A stretch of 64,000 bases of DNA, from assembly GCA_035713725.1 (NCBI GenBank), contig DASTMZ010000209.1, positions 1 through 64,000 on the forward strand. The letters run 5' to 3'. Positions 1-7,558 of this stretch are shown here, piece after piece. The position numbers and the translations under genes are program-made. Under the pieces are notes generated by a model. The model was not told the DNA's origin, searched no databases, and worked only from the letters and a program-made list of their open reading frames with translations. Numbering within the stretch: position 1 is the first letter of the stretch; the number at the start of each line of letters is the position of its first letter. This DNA is from DASQPR01 sp035713725. Lineage in GTDB: Bacteria; Actinomycetota; Actinomycetes; Mycobacteriales; Micromonosporaceae.

Positions 1-321
1 ACTGCCCTCGCAAAGTCCGGTCCGCCGGTCGAAGCGGATCCTCGTCGACGCATCCCCGGTCCGGCGTTGTCGCGGTGGATCCGCGCACGGGACGGCACAT
101 GTCGGGCGCCTGGCTGCCGCGTGCCTGCGTCGGTGTGCGACATCGACCACACCGTCGATCACTTCAGTGGTGGCCTGACCACGCACGACAACCTCGCCTT
201 GTTGTGCCGCCACCATCACCGGCTCAAGCACGAAGCGGGCTGGCACGTTCAGCAACCGCGACCGGGTGCGCTGGTGTGGACCTCGCCGTACGGATTGCGG
301 TTCAGTCGGCCAGCCGACTGA
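1..321 (+). CDS. HNH endonuclease domain protein, C-terminal part (DUF222/HNH family)
   Basis: This is the 3' end of a gene that enters the window already open; frame 1 has no stop before the TGA at 319-321. The visible part carries a zinc-binding/HNH signature: a CRAPGC pair of cysteines, then DIDH followed by a second His, and an LLCRHHHRLKH segment. This is the usual C-terminal HNH module of the DUF222-HNH proteins that are expanded in actinobacteria; their biological role is largely unassigned. The N-terminal DUF222 part would lie upstream and cannot be checked. A TTG at 67 is probably internal, not a start. Confidence 0.8.
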   Translation, partial: TALAKSGPPVEADPRRRIPGPALSRWIRARDGTCRAPGCRVPASVCDIDHTVDHFSGGLTTHDNLALLCRHHHRLKHEAGWHVQQPRPGALVWTSPYGLRFSRPAD

Positions 322-409
322 GACTCGTCCATGCTGGCGACAACCATGCCCGCCGGCGCGGGCGTCTTCCGGTACATCCAGCAATGAGTTACCGGGGGAG
401 TTGGCGACC

Positions 410-1099
410 GTGCATGAGTTGATTTCGAAGACAACCGTGATCAGAACCGTCGCGGTGGGAGTCGCGGCGATGGCAACCGCGGCGGCCTTGAGCGCCTGTG
501 CTGCCACGACGACCACGAAGGCGCTGCCGGCGTCGGCCGCGGGAGCGGCGGCGAAAGGCACGGTTGCCACAGTGCCGAGCGGTAGCGCGAGCCCATCCAC
601 GACAACGACAATCCCGCCGCCTGCGAGGACGACAAGTCCGCCGTCTGTGCCGGCGGCAACGGTCACCGCTAAAGCACCGACTCCGGCGTGCGAAGCGCGT
701 AACTTCACCGCGATCGGGCTGCGCGACGATGGCGCACCGAGCACCTCGTATTTCAGCATCGAGATGACGAACCACGGGAACCCCTGCGTCGTGCCGGGTC
801 TTCCAGCTCTCTTCGACACGCGGACCGACGGGTCGGTGGAACGCGTTGCGTTCGTACGGGTCGACGAGCCGGGTGGCCCGTCCGCGCTAGTGATCCCGCA
901 CGGGAAGACCGCTGTGATAGTCGTACACATCCCGGACGGGTACGGCGGATATGCGCCGGGCGACGCGGCGTGCGCGCATCCGGCGCTCTACCGGCACCTG
1001 TCGATTCGAGTGGGATCGGCACGTGTCGCAGTGCCCGCGTTCACACTCGACGTGAAGTGCGAGGGCGTCTCGCTAGCGAGCTACTGGAGCCTCGCCTAA
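410..1099 (+). CDS. DUF4232-type secreted lipoprotein
   Basis: The GTG start at 410 is chosen because GGGGGAG lies at 394-400, with 9 nt spacing; the frame stays open upstream to 266 but without a better start. The N-terminus is a lipoprotein signal peptide with a hydrophobic Ala/Val stretch and lipobox LSAC. A Thr/Ser/Pro-rich linker of about 70 residues follows, then a C-terminal domain with paired cysteines (TPAC, NPC, AAC, VKC) that resembles DUF4232 of actinobacterial surface lipoproteins. The protein would be anchored to the outer face of the membrane; no enzymatic role can be given. Its stop codon overlaps that of the convergent epimerase gene. Confidence 0.75.
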   Translation: MHELISKTTVIRTVAVGVAAMATAAALSACAATTTTKALPASAAGAAAKGTVATVPSGSASPSTTTTIPPPARTTSPPSVPAATVTAKAPTPACEARNFTAIGLRDDGAPSTSYFSIEMTNHGNPCVVPGLPALFDTRTDGSVERVAFVRVDEPGGPSALVIPHGKTAVIVVHIPDGYGGYAPGDAACAHPALYRHLSIRVGSARVAVPAFTLDVKCEGVSLASYWSLA

Positions 1100-1665
1100 C
1101 GCTGCCGCTCCGCCGGCTCTTCGGTCCCCGGCTCGACCAACTCGACGAGGACCCCGCCGGCATCCTTCGGATGCACGAAGTTGACACGCGAGCCGGCGGT
1201 GCCACGGCGCGGCGAGTCGTAGAGCAGCCGTACGCCACGCGATCGCAGCGCCGCAGACGTCGCGTCGATGTCCGTCACGGTGTACGCGAGCTGCTGAATG
1301 CCGGGACCGTTCCGGTCGAGGAACTTTGCGATGGTCGACTCGGGTGTCAGCGGCGCGAGCAACTGGAGTCGGCCACCGTCCGGCGCCGTGCCGACCTGCA
1401 GCATCGCCTCGCGTACCCCTTGTTCGACGTTTTCCTCAACATGGACGCAGGTCATGCCGAACACGCGCGCGTAGAACGCGATGGCGTCGTCAAGATCCGC
1501 GACGGCGATCCCGACGTGGTCGATCCGGATGATGCCGACCGGATCGCCCGCGCCGGCACCGCCCGAGGCAGCACCGCCCGCGCCGGCGCCAACCGACACC
1601 GATGCGCCCGGTGACGAGGGCGACACGCTCTCCGCGGCTGCCATGGCGATAGTCTGACGCACCAT
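1096..1665 (-). CDS. mce: methylmalonyl-CoA epimerase (VOC superfamily)
   Basis: The enzyme interconverts (2S)- and (2R)-methylmalonyl-CoA in propionate and odd-chain/branched acyl-CoA metabolism. The core has the VOC fold markers: IDHVGIAV near the start, E in LQLLAPL, IQQLAYTV, and HPKDAGGVLVELVEP at the end, which supply the metal-binding His and Glu. An Ala/Gly/Ser-rich N-terminal extension of about 40 residues precedes the core. The start is uncertain: ATG at 1665 or ATG at 1644, neither with a clear ribosome site. It diverges from the thiolase gene and sits by meaB and a B12 mutase, consistent with one acyl-CoA module. The 3' end overlaps the lipoprotein gene. Confidence 0.88.
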   Translation of the reverse strand: MVRQTIAMAAAESVSPSSPGASVSVGAGAGGAASGGAGAGDPVGIIRIDHVGIAVADLDDAIAFYARVFGMTCVHVEENVEQGVREAMLQVGTAPDGGRLQLLAPLTPESTIAKFLDRNGPGIQQLAYTVTDIDATSAALRSRGVRLLYDSPRRGTAGSRVNFVHPKDAGGVLVELVEPGTEEPAERQR

Positions 1666-1670
1666 AGAGG

Positions 1671-1684
1671 TGAGCAAGCGTTCA
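1671..1684. promoter_or_regulatory. possible operator between epimerase and thiolase genes
   Basis: The 14-mer TGAGCAAGCGTTCA is an imperfect inverted repeat of the form TGAnCnnnnGnTCA. It lies in the short divergent gap (1666-1734) between two acyl-CoA genes, where a TetR-type acyl-CoA-responsive repressor could control both. This is inferred from symmetry and position only. Confidence 0.25.
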
Positions 1685-1734
1685 GGTACCCGGTCGATCA
1701 AGGGTGACGACCGGCGAGCGGCGGAGGCGTACCC

Positions 1735-2928
1735 ATGAGTTCCGTGATCGTCAGCGGCGCCCGCACCCCGATGGGCAAGCTGCTCGGCAACCTCAAGGAC
1801 TTTCCGGCGACCAAGCTCGGCGGCGTGGCGATCAAGGGCGCGCTCGAGCGGGCGGGCATTGCGCCGGAACAGGTGCAGTACGTGATCATGGGCCAGGTGC
1901 TGCAGGCCGGCGCCGGCCAGATCCCGGCACGCCAGGCCGCGGTGCACGCCGGCATCCCGATGAGCACGCCGTCGCTCACCATCAACAAGGTGTGCCTGTC
2001 CGGCCTCGACGCGATCGCGCTTGCCGACCAGCTGATCCGTGCCGGCGAGTTCGACATCGTGGTGGCCGGCGGTATGGAGTCGATGACCAACGCGCCGCAT
2101 CTGCTCTCCAACCAGCGGCAGGGATATAAGTACGGCGACGTCGTCATCAAGGACCACATGGCGCTCGACGGCCTCACCGACGTCTACGACGTGTGCTCGA
2201 TGGGCGAGTCGACCGAGCGCCACAACGGCCGCTACCGCATCAGCCGCGAGCAGCAGGACGAGTTCGGCGCGGCGAGCCACCAGCGCGCGGCCGCGGCGCA
2301 GAAGAGCGGAGTGTTCGCCGAGGAGATCACGCCGGTCGAGATCCCCCAGCGCAAGGGCGATCCGCTGCTCATCCTCGAAGACGAAGGCATCCGGCCGGAG
2401 ACCACCGTCGACTTGCTCGCCCGGCTCAAGCCGGCGTTCGCCGCGGACGGCACCATCACGGCCGGCACCTCCTCGCCGATCTCCGACGGCGCGTGCGCGG
2501 TTGTCGTGATGAGCAAGGCAAAGGCCGAGGAGCTGGGGCTTGAGTGGCTCGCTGAGATCGGCGCGCACGGCAACGTCGCAGGTCCGGACAACTCGTTGCA
2601 TTCGCAGCCCGCGAACGCGATCGAACACGCCCTGCGCAAGGCCAGCATGACGGTTGCCGACCTGGACCTGATCGAGATCAACGAGGCATTCGCGGCGGTC
2701 GGGATCGCGTCGACGAACCAGCTCGGTGTGGACCCGTCGATCGTGAACGTGAACGGCGGCGCGATCGCGCTCGGGCACCCCATCGGCATGTCCGGTGCGC
2801 GGCTCGTCCTGACACTGGCCATGGAGCTCAGGCGTCGCGGCGGCGGCACCGGCGCGGCCGCGCTGTGCGGCGGCGGCGGGCAGGGCGACGCGCTCATCTT
2901 GACTGTGCCCGCCGCACCGACGTCGTGA
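1735..2928 (+). CDS. acetyl-CoA acetyltransferase (thiolase)
   Basis: 397 residues, the normal thiolase length. It condenses two acetyl-CoA or cleaves 3-ketoacyl-CoA. The catalytic residues are visible: nucleophilic C87 in NKVCLSGLDAI, H348 in GHPIGMSGAR and C378 in the CGGGGQGDA signature. The ATG at 1735 follows GGAGG-like sequence (GCGGAGGC). Its TGA overlaps the GTG of meaB (GTGA at 2925-2928), so the two are probably translationally coupled. The paralogue could be biosynthetic (acetoacetyl-CoA) or degradative; the sequence does not decide. Confidence 0.93.
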   Translation: MSSVIVSGARTPMGKLLGNLKDFPATKLGGVAIKGALERAGIAPEQVQYVIMGQVLQAGAGQIPARQAAVHAGIPMSTPSLTINKVCLSGLDAIALADQLIRAGEFDIVVAGGMESMTNAPHLLSNQRQGYKYGDVVIKDHMALDGLTDVYDVCSMGESTERHNGRYRISREQQDEFGAASHQRAAAAQKSGVFAEEITPVEIPQRKGDPLLILEDEGIRPETTVDLLARLKPAFAADGTITAGTSSPISDGACAVVVMSKAKAEELGLEWLAEIGAHGNVAGPDNSLHSQPANAIEHALRKASMTVADLDLIEINEAFAAVGIASTNQLGVDPSIVNVNGGAIALGHPIGMSGARLVLTLAMELRRRGGGTGAAALCGGGGQGDALILTVPAAPTS

Positions 2929-3905
2929 GCGCCCCGGCGCTGAGCATTCGACGCAGCAAGGACGTTCCGGCGCTGGTGGCCGCCGCGCGCGACGGCGACC
3001 ATCGCGCGGTGGCACGGCTCATCAGCCTGATCGAAAACGACGATCCGACGCTGCGCGACGTGGCCGCCGCGCTCGCGCCCTACACCGGCAACGCCCAGGT
3101 CATCGGCATGACGGGCGCGCCGGGTGTCGGTAAGTCGACGACCACGAACGAACTGGTACGGGTGCTGCGCGCGGCCGGCAAGCGGGTCGGCGTGCTGGCC
3201 GTCGATCCGTCGAGCCCGTTCACTGGTGGCGCGATCCTCGGCGACCGGGTACGGATGCAGGACCACGCAACCGACTCGGGCGTCTACATCCGGTCGATGT
3301 CGTCGCGCGGGCACCTCGGTGGGCTGGCCGCCGCGACGCCGCAGGCGGTACGCGTGCTCGACGGCGCCGGCTGCGACGTCGTCCTCGTCGAGACGGTCGG
3401 CGTCGGGCAGGCCGAGGTCGAGGTGGCCAGCCTCGCCGACACGGTGATGGTGCTGCTGGCGCCGGGCATGGGCGACGCGATCCAGGCAGTCAAGGCCGGC
3501 ATCCTCGAGGTCGCCGACGTCTTCGTGGTGAACAAGGCGGATCGCGACGGCGCCGATGCTACGTACACCGACATCCAAGGCATGATCGCGCTCGGCGACC
3601 GCGCGGCGGGTCAGTGGCGTCCCCAGGTCGTCAAGGCGAGCGCCGTTCGCGGCACGGGCATCGACGACGTGATGACCGCGATCGCGAAGCACACGACCTG
3701 GCTCGCCGAACACGAGCAATTGCGGGTACGCCGGGAAGCGCGCGCCGCCGCCGAGATCGAAGCCATCGCGCTCGGTGTGCTGCGCGGCCGGATCGGAACG
3801 CTGCGCCATGGCGACACACTGCGATCGCTCGCGGCGCGCGTGGCCGGCAGCGAACTTGACCCATACGCGGCGGCCGACGAAGTGCTCGCCGATCTGGAGC
3901 AATAG
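2925..3905 (+). CDS. meaB: MeaB/ArgK-family G-protein chaperone of B12-dependent mutase
   Basis: 326 residues from the GTG that overlaps the thiolase stop. The G3E-type GTPase has a P-loop GAPGVGKST at about 64-72, a VDPSSPFTGGAILGDRVRM segment, the ETVGVGQ switch and the NKAD base-specificity motif. MeaB proteins load and protect adenosylcobalamin in acyl-CoA mutases (methylmalonyl- or isobutyryl-CoA mutase). The gene is two genes upstream of a mutase large subunit, its likely client. Older annotations as an arginine/ornithine transport ATPase (ArgK) are not supported by this context. Confidence 0.92.
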   Translation: MSAPALSIRRSKDVPALVAAARDGDHRAVARLISLIENDDPTLRDVAAALAPYTGNAQVIGMTGAPGVGKSTTTNELVRVLRAAGKRVGVLAVDPSSPFTGGAILGDRVRMQDHATDSGVYIRSMSSRGHLGGLAAATPQAVRVLDGAGCDVVLVETVGVGQAEVEVASLADTVMVLLAPGMGDAIQAVKAGILEVADVFVVNKADRDGADATYTDIQGMIALGDRAAGQWRPQVVKASAVRGTGIDDVMTAIAKHTTWLAEHEQLRVRREARAAAEIEAIALGVLRGRIGTLRHGDTLRSLAARVAGSELDPYAAADEVLADLEQ

Positions 3906-4069
3906 CGGTGCGGCGCAGCACGTGTTTGTTGTGCGAACGCTATGACGACCCGCCCGAACGGTCGGCGTAATTCGCCCGGATCAGTGGTCTGTTTCGGCGA
4001 GCGCGGCTTGGATAGGCTCCCCCCGGACATTCACGCGGGACGCCGCCCGCAATAGCCAAGGAGACTTTC

Positions 4070-4762
4070 ATGACCGACATTCCGGCGCAGGCGAATCCGG
4101 AGACCGCCGCGGACGCCGAGACGTCCACCGCGCAGGAGCAACCGGCGGCGGCCGCCGCGACCGGCGGGCACGACGACGCGGGCGCCACTGCCGCCGACAG
4201 CGCGAACGAGAAACTGCACGAGATGGCCGACCGCGCTGGCGACGTGCTCTCGAAGGCAGCCGACGAGGCAGCGGACCGGATCGTCGACGCGACACAGGCC
4301 GCCATCACTCGCATCCGCAACAACGCAACCCTGCCGGCCGAGCGTGGCACGACGACGATCGCGAACGAGGTAGTCGAAAAGATCGCGGGCATCGCCGCGC
4401 GCGACGTACCAGGCGTCTACGACCTCGGCGGCGACACCGTACGAGTGCTGTCCGCGGTACGCGAGCGGCTGCACCTCGGCGAGGAGAGCAAGGCGCAAGG
4501 CGTATCCGTGAAGTTGGAAGGCAAGCAGGCCGACCTGTCCATCACGATCGTGCTGGAATACGGCTTCGTTGTCTCGTCGGTCACCGACAAGGTGCGTGAG
4601 AAGGCGATCAGCTCGGTCGAGACGCTGCTCGGACTCGACGTCACGAACGTCGACATCCTCGTCGACGACATTCATGTCGACAACGAGGGCCGGGTGGGCG
4701 ACGACGTGTCCCGGGCCGCCGGCTACTCAAGCGACACGACTGGCATCACGGTCGGCGGCTGA
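4070..4762 (+). CDS. Asp23/Gls24-family envelope stress protein
   Basis: The ATG at 4070 is preceded by AAGGAGA, a strong ribosome site. The first 80 or so residues are Ala/Glu/Asp-rich and likely helical or disordered. Residues of about 85-200 form an Asp23 domain: the family-typical VVEKIAGIAARDVPGVYDL, then VKLEGKQADLSITIVLEYG, and VDILVDDIHVD near the end. Asp23 proteins are membrane-associated coat-like proteins linked to cell-envelope homeostasis. No transmembrane segment is visible, so anchoring would need a partner. It is unrelated to the flanking acyl-CoA genes. Confidence 0.88.
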   Translation: MTDIPAQANPETAADAETSTAQEQPAAAAATGGHDDAGATAADSANEKLHEMADRAGDVLSKAADEAADRIVDATQAAITRIRNNATLPAERGTTTIANEVVEKIAGIAARDVPGVYDLGGDTVRVLSAVRERLHLGEESKAQGVSVKLEGKQADLSITIVLEYGFVVSSVTDKVREKAISSVETLLGLDVTNVDILVDDIHVDNEGRVGDDVSRAAGYSSDTTGITVGG

Positions 4763-4778
4763 CACCAGCCGACGGACG

Positions 4779-5615
4779 ATGGCATTCACGGTCGCGATCA
4801 CTGGGGGAGCACGGGGCATTGGTCTCGCGACCGCCCGTGCTTTCGCCAGTGCCGGTGCGAAGGTAGCGATCGGCGACGTAGATGACGCGGCGGCGAAGGC
4901 GGCCGCGGCGCAGATCGGCGCGACCGCGCACGTCCTCGACGTGCGCGATCGTGACTCGTTCGCCGCGTTCATCACCGCGGCCGGCGAGCCGGACGTGTTG
5001 GTGAACAACGCGGGCGTCGCACACGCCGGCTCGTTTCTCGACACCCCGCCGGAACTTCGCGACCTGCAGATCGACGTGAACCTGCGCGGTGTCGTCAACG
5101 GTCTCGGTGCCGCGTTGCCGGGCATGGTCGCGCGCGGGCGCGGCCACGTCGTCAACGTCGCGTCGCTCGCCGGGCGGCTCGCGCTGCCGCAGGCCGCGAC
5201 GTACACCGCCACGAAGTTCGCGGTGGTTGGGCTCACCGAAGCAGTCGCGGCCGAGTTGCGCGGTTCGGGGGTACGGGTGTCGGCGGTGTTGCCGACATTC
5301 GTGCGTACCGAGATGACCGACGGCATCGACCTCAGCGGCATTCCGGTCGTCGAGGCGACCGACGTGGCGCGCGCGATCCTGCGCATCGTGCGCAACGGCG
5401 GCCCGACCCTGACCACCGTGCCGCGCTGGCTCGCCGGGCTGCCTCGGCTTGCCGCGTTGACACCACAGGCGCTGATCGCGGCACTGCAGCGCACGTCGTC
5501 CGGCGACTCGGCGAGCGACTCGCCAACTGAGTCCGGTCAGTCGTACGACGCGGATCGCGAGCGGAGACGGGCGGCGTACCTCGAACGGGTCCGCAGGCTG
5601 CTGCCACCGACTTAG
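4779..5615 (+). CDS. short-chain dehydrogenase/reductase
   Basis: 278 residues from the ATG at 4779. The classical SDR features are present: TGGARGIG at 8-15 for NAD(P) binding, NNAGV at 76-80, Ser129, and the YTATK catalytic Tyr142/Lys146 pair. After the core there is a C-terminal tail of about 60 residues rich in Ser, Asp and Arg. The substrate is unknown; the family reduces or oxidises alcohols and ketones. It begins 16 bp after the Asp23 gene and precedes the mutase, so it may be co-transcribed. Confidence 0.9.
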   Translation: MAFTVAITGGARGIGLATARAFASAGAKVAIGDVDDAAAKAAAAQIGATAHVLDVRDRDSFAAFITAAGEPDVLVNNAGVAHAGSFLDTPPELRDLQIDVNLRGVVNGLGAALPGMVARGRGHVVNVASLAGRLALPQAATYTATKFAVVGLTEAVAAELRGSGVRVSAVLPTFVRTEMTDGIDLSGIPVVEATDVARAILRIVRNGGPTLTTVPRWLAGLPRLAALTPQALIAALQRTSSGDSASDSPTESGQSYDADRERRRAAYLERVRRLLPPT

Positions 5616-5687
5616 CGATCGTTCAGTGCTGCCATAGACTCGGGTGGGTAGGACATCGCCGTCGAGGCTGGCCCGGGAGGGTTCCGG

Positions 5688-7403
5688 ATGGATCCACGTG
5701 ACATCGCCGCGGGACGCGAGCGTTGGCAGGCGCGTTATGACGCGGCCCGCAAGCGGGATGCCGACTTCACCACGCTGTCCGGCATGACGGTCGAGCCGGT
5801 CTACGGGCCACCGGACGGCGTCAGCGTGCCCGGCTTCGAGCGGATCGGCTGGCCGGGCGAATATCCGTACACCCGAGGGCTCTACCCGACCGGCTACCGC
5901 GGGCGGACCTGGACCATCCGCCAGTTCGCCGGCTTCGGCAACGCGCAGCAGACCAACGAGCGCTACAAGCTGATCCTGGGTGCCGGCGGCGGTGGACTGT
6001 CCGTCGCGTTCGACATGCCGACGCTGATGGGTCGCGACTCGGACGATCCGCAGTCGCTCGGCGAGGTCGGACACTGCGGCGTCGCGATCGACTCGGCGGC
6101 CGACATGGATGTGCTGTTCGGTGGCATCGATCTCGCCGCGGTCACGACGAGCATGACGATCAGCGGCCCGGCCGTACCCGTGTTCTGTATGTATCTTGTG
6201 GCGGCGGAGCGGCAGGGTGCCGACCTGTCCACGCTCGACGGCACGCTGCAGACCGACATCTTCAAGGAGTACATCGCGCAGAAGGAGTGGCTCTTCGCAC
6301 CGGAGCCGCACCTTCGTCTCATCGGCGACCTGATGGAATATTGCGCGCACCACATCCCGCGCTACAAGCCGCTGTCCGTGTCCGGCTATCACATTCGGGA
6401 AGCGGGCTCGACGGCCGCGCAGGAGTTGGCGTATACGCTCGCGGACGGCTTCGGGTATGTCGAGCTCGGGCTGTCGCGCGGGCTCGACGTGAACAAGTTC
6501 GCGCCCGGCCTGTCGTTCTTCTTCGACGCGCACGTCGACTTCTTCGAGGAGATCGCGAAGTTCCGCGCCGCGCGCCGGATCTGGGCGCGCTGGCTGCGCG
6601 ACGTCTATGGCGCCACCGACGAAAAGGCACTGTGGCTGCGGTTCCACACGCAGACCGCGGGCGTGTCGCTGACCGCACAGCAGCCGGTCAACAACGTCGT
6701 GCGTACCGCCGTCGAAGCGCTCGCCGCGGTGCTCGGCGGCACGAACTCGTTGCACACCAACGCGCTCGACGAGACGCTCGCGTTGCCGACCGACGAGACG
6801 GCCGAGATCGCACTGCGCACCCAGCAGGTGCTCATGGAGGAGACCGGTGTCACGAACGTCGCGGACCCGCTCGGCGGCTCGTGGTACGTCGAGGCACTGA
6901 CCGACAAGATCGAGGCGGAGGCCGAGCGGATCTTCGGCCGGATTCGCGAACTCGGTCGGCTGCCGGGATCCGCCGAGGAATTCGGTGACGGCGCTCAAGA
7001 CCAGAACTTCATCACCGCGGGCATCCTGCGCGGCATCGAGGACGGCTGGTTCACCGCGGAGATCGCCGAGGCGGCGTTTGTCTACCAGAAGGCGCTGGAG
7101 GCCGGTGACAAGAAGATCGTCGGCGTCAACGTCCACACCGGTACCGTCGCCAAGGATCTGGAGATCCTGCGCATCTCGCACGAGGTCGAGATCGAGCAGA
7201 AGCGCGCGCTGGCGGTGCGGCGCGCCGGTCGCGACGAGGCTCGCGTAGCAGCGGCAATCGCGCGACTGGTGGCGGCGTCAAAGACCGACGAGAACATGAT
7301 CCCGGCGATGCTGGACGCCTGCCGCGTCGAGGCGACGTTGGGCGAGATCTGCGACGCGTTGCGCGCGGAGTGGGGCGTCTACCGGGAGCCGGCACGATTC
7401 TGA
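5688..7403 (+). CDS. icmA: acyl-CoA mutase large subunit, isobutyryl-CoA mutase-like
   Basis: 571 residues with GGGAGGG before the ATG. It has the TIM-barrel catalytic domain of B12-dependent acyl-CoA mutases but no C-terminal B12-binding domain, so it must pair with a separate small subunit, which is not in the window. Two substrate-contacting positions are diagnostic: F80 (in TIRQFAGF) and Q198 (in EYIAQKEW). Methylmalonyl-CoA mutase has Tyr89 and Arg207 there; isobutyryl-CoA mutase has Phe80 and Gln198 at exactly these numbers. The expected reaction is isobutyryl-CoA to n-butyryl-CoA, linking valine catabolism to butyrate-type units. A paralogue acting on a related acyl-CoA is possible. 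MeaB upstream is its likely chaperone. Confidence 0.85.
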   Translation: MDPRDIAAGRERWQARYDAARKRDADFTTLSGMTVEPVYGPPDGVSVPGFERIGWPGEYPYTRGLYPTGYRGRTWTIRQFAGFGNAQQTNERYKLILGAGGGGLSVAFDMPTLMGRDSDDPQSLGEVGHCGVAIDSAADMDVLFGGIDLAAVTTSMTISGPAVPVFCMYLVAAERQGADLSTLDGTLQTDIFKEYIAQKEWLFAPEPHLRLIGDLMEYCAHHIPRYKPLSVSGYHIREAGSTAAQELAYTLADGFGYVELGLSRGLDVNKFAPGLSFFFDAHVDFFEEIAKFRAARRIWARWLRDVYGATDEKALWLRFHTQTAGVSLTAQQPVNNVVRTAVEALAAVLGGTNSLHTNALDETLALPTDETAEIALRTQQVLMEETGVTNVADPLGGSWYVEALTDKIEAEAERIFGRIRELGRLPGSAEEFGDGAQDQNFITAGILRGIEDGWFTAEIAEAAFVYQKALEAGDKKIVGVNVHTGTVAKDLEILRISHEVEIEQKRALAVRRAGRDEARVAAAIARLVAASKTDENMIPAMLDACRVEATLGEICDALRAEWGVYREPARF

Positions 7404-7433
7404 TCGCAGCGGTTCTGACCGCCGCCCACATCA

Positions 7434-7466
7434 GTGCCGCGTGGCCGCGATCGTGACGCGCGGCAC
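7434..7466 (+). terminator. GC-rich hairpin downstream of the mutase gene
   Basis: GTGCCGCG at 7434-7441 pairs perfectly with CGCGGCAC at 7459-7466 across a 17-nt loop, about 30 nt after the mutase stop. There is no T-run, so it could be a weak terminator or an mRNA-stabilising hairpin. Confidence 0.35.
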
Positions 7467-7558
7467 GGCGGCGTAGCAGCGGCGACGCAACCAGGTCGGC
7501 GCACCGTGCGTCATCACTAACGTCGGGCCGTGAAGGGGCGGCCCAACGCGGAGGTCGC

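Noticed and set aside
4746..7181. 811-codon open frame on the minus strand opposite the SDR and mutase genes
   Set aside because: It is antisense to two genes with clear catalytic motifs, is Arg/Asp/Gly-rich without any motif, and is the kind of long frame that third-position GC bias creates.
5688..7403. Annotation as methylmalonyl-CoA mutase large subunit
   Set aside because: Residues F80 and Q198 match isobutyryl-CoA mutase, not Tyr89/Arg207 of methylmalonyl-CoA mutase.
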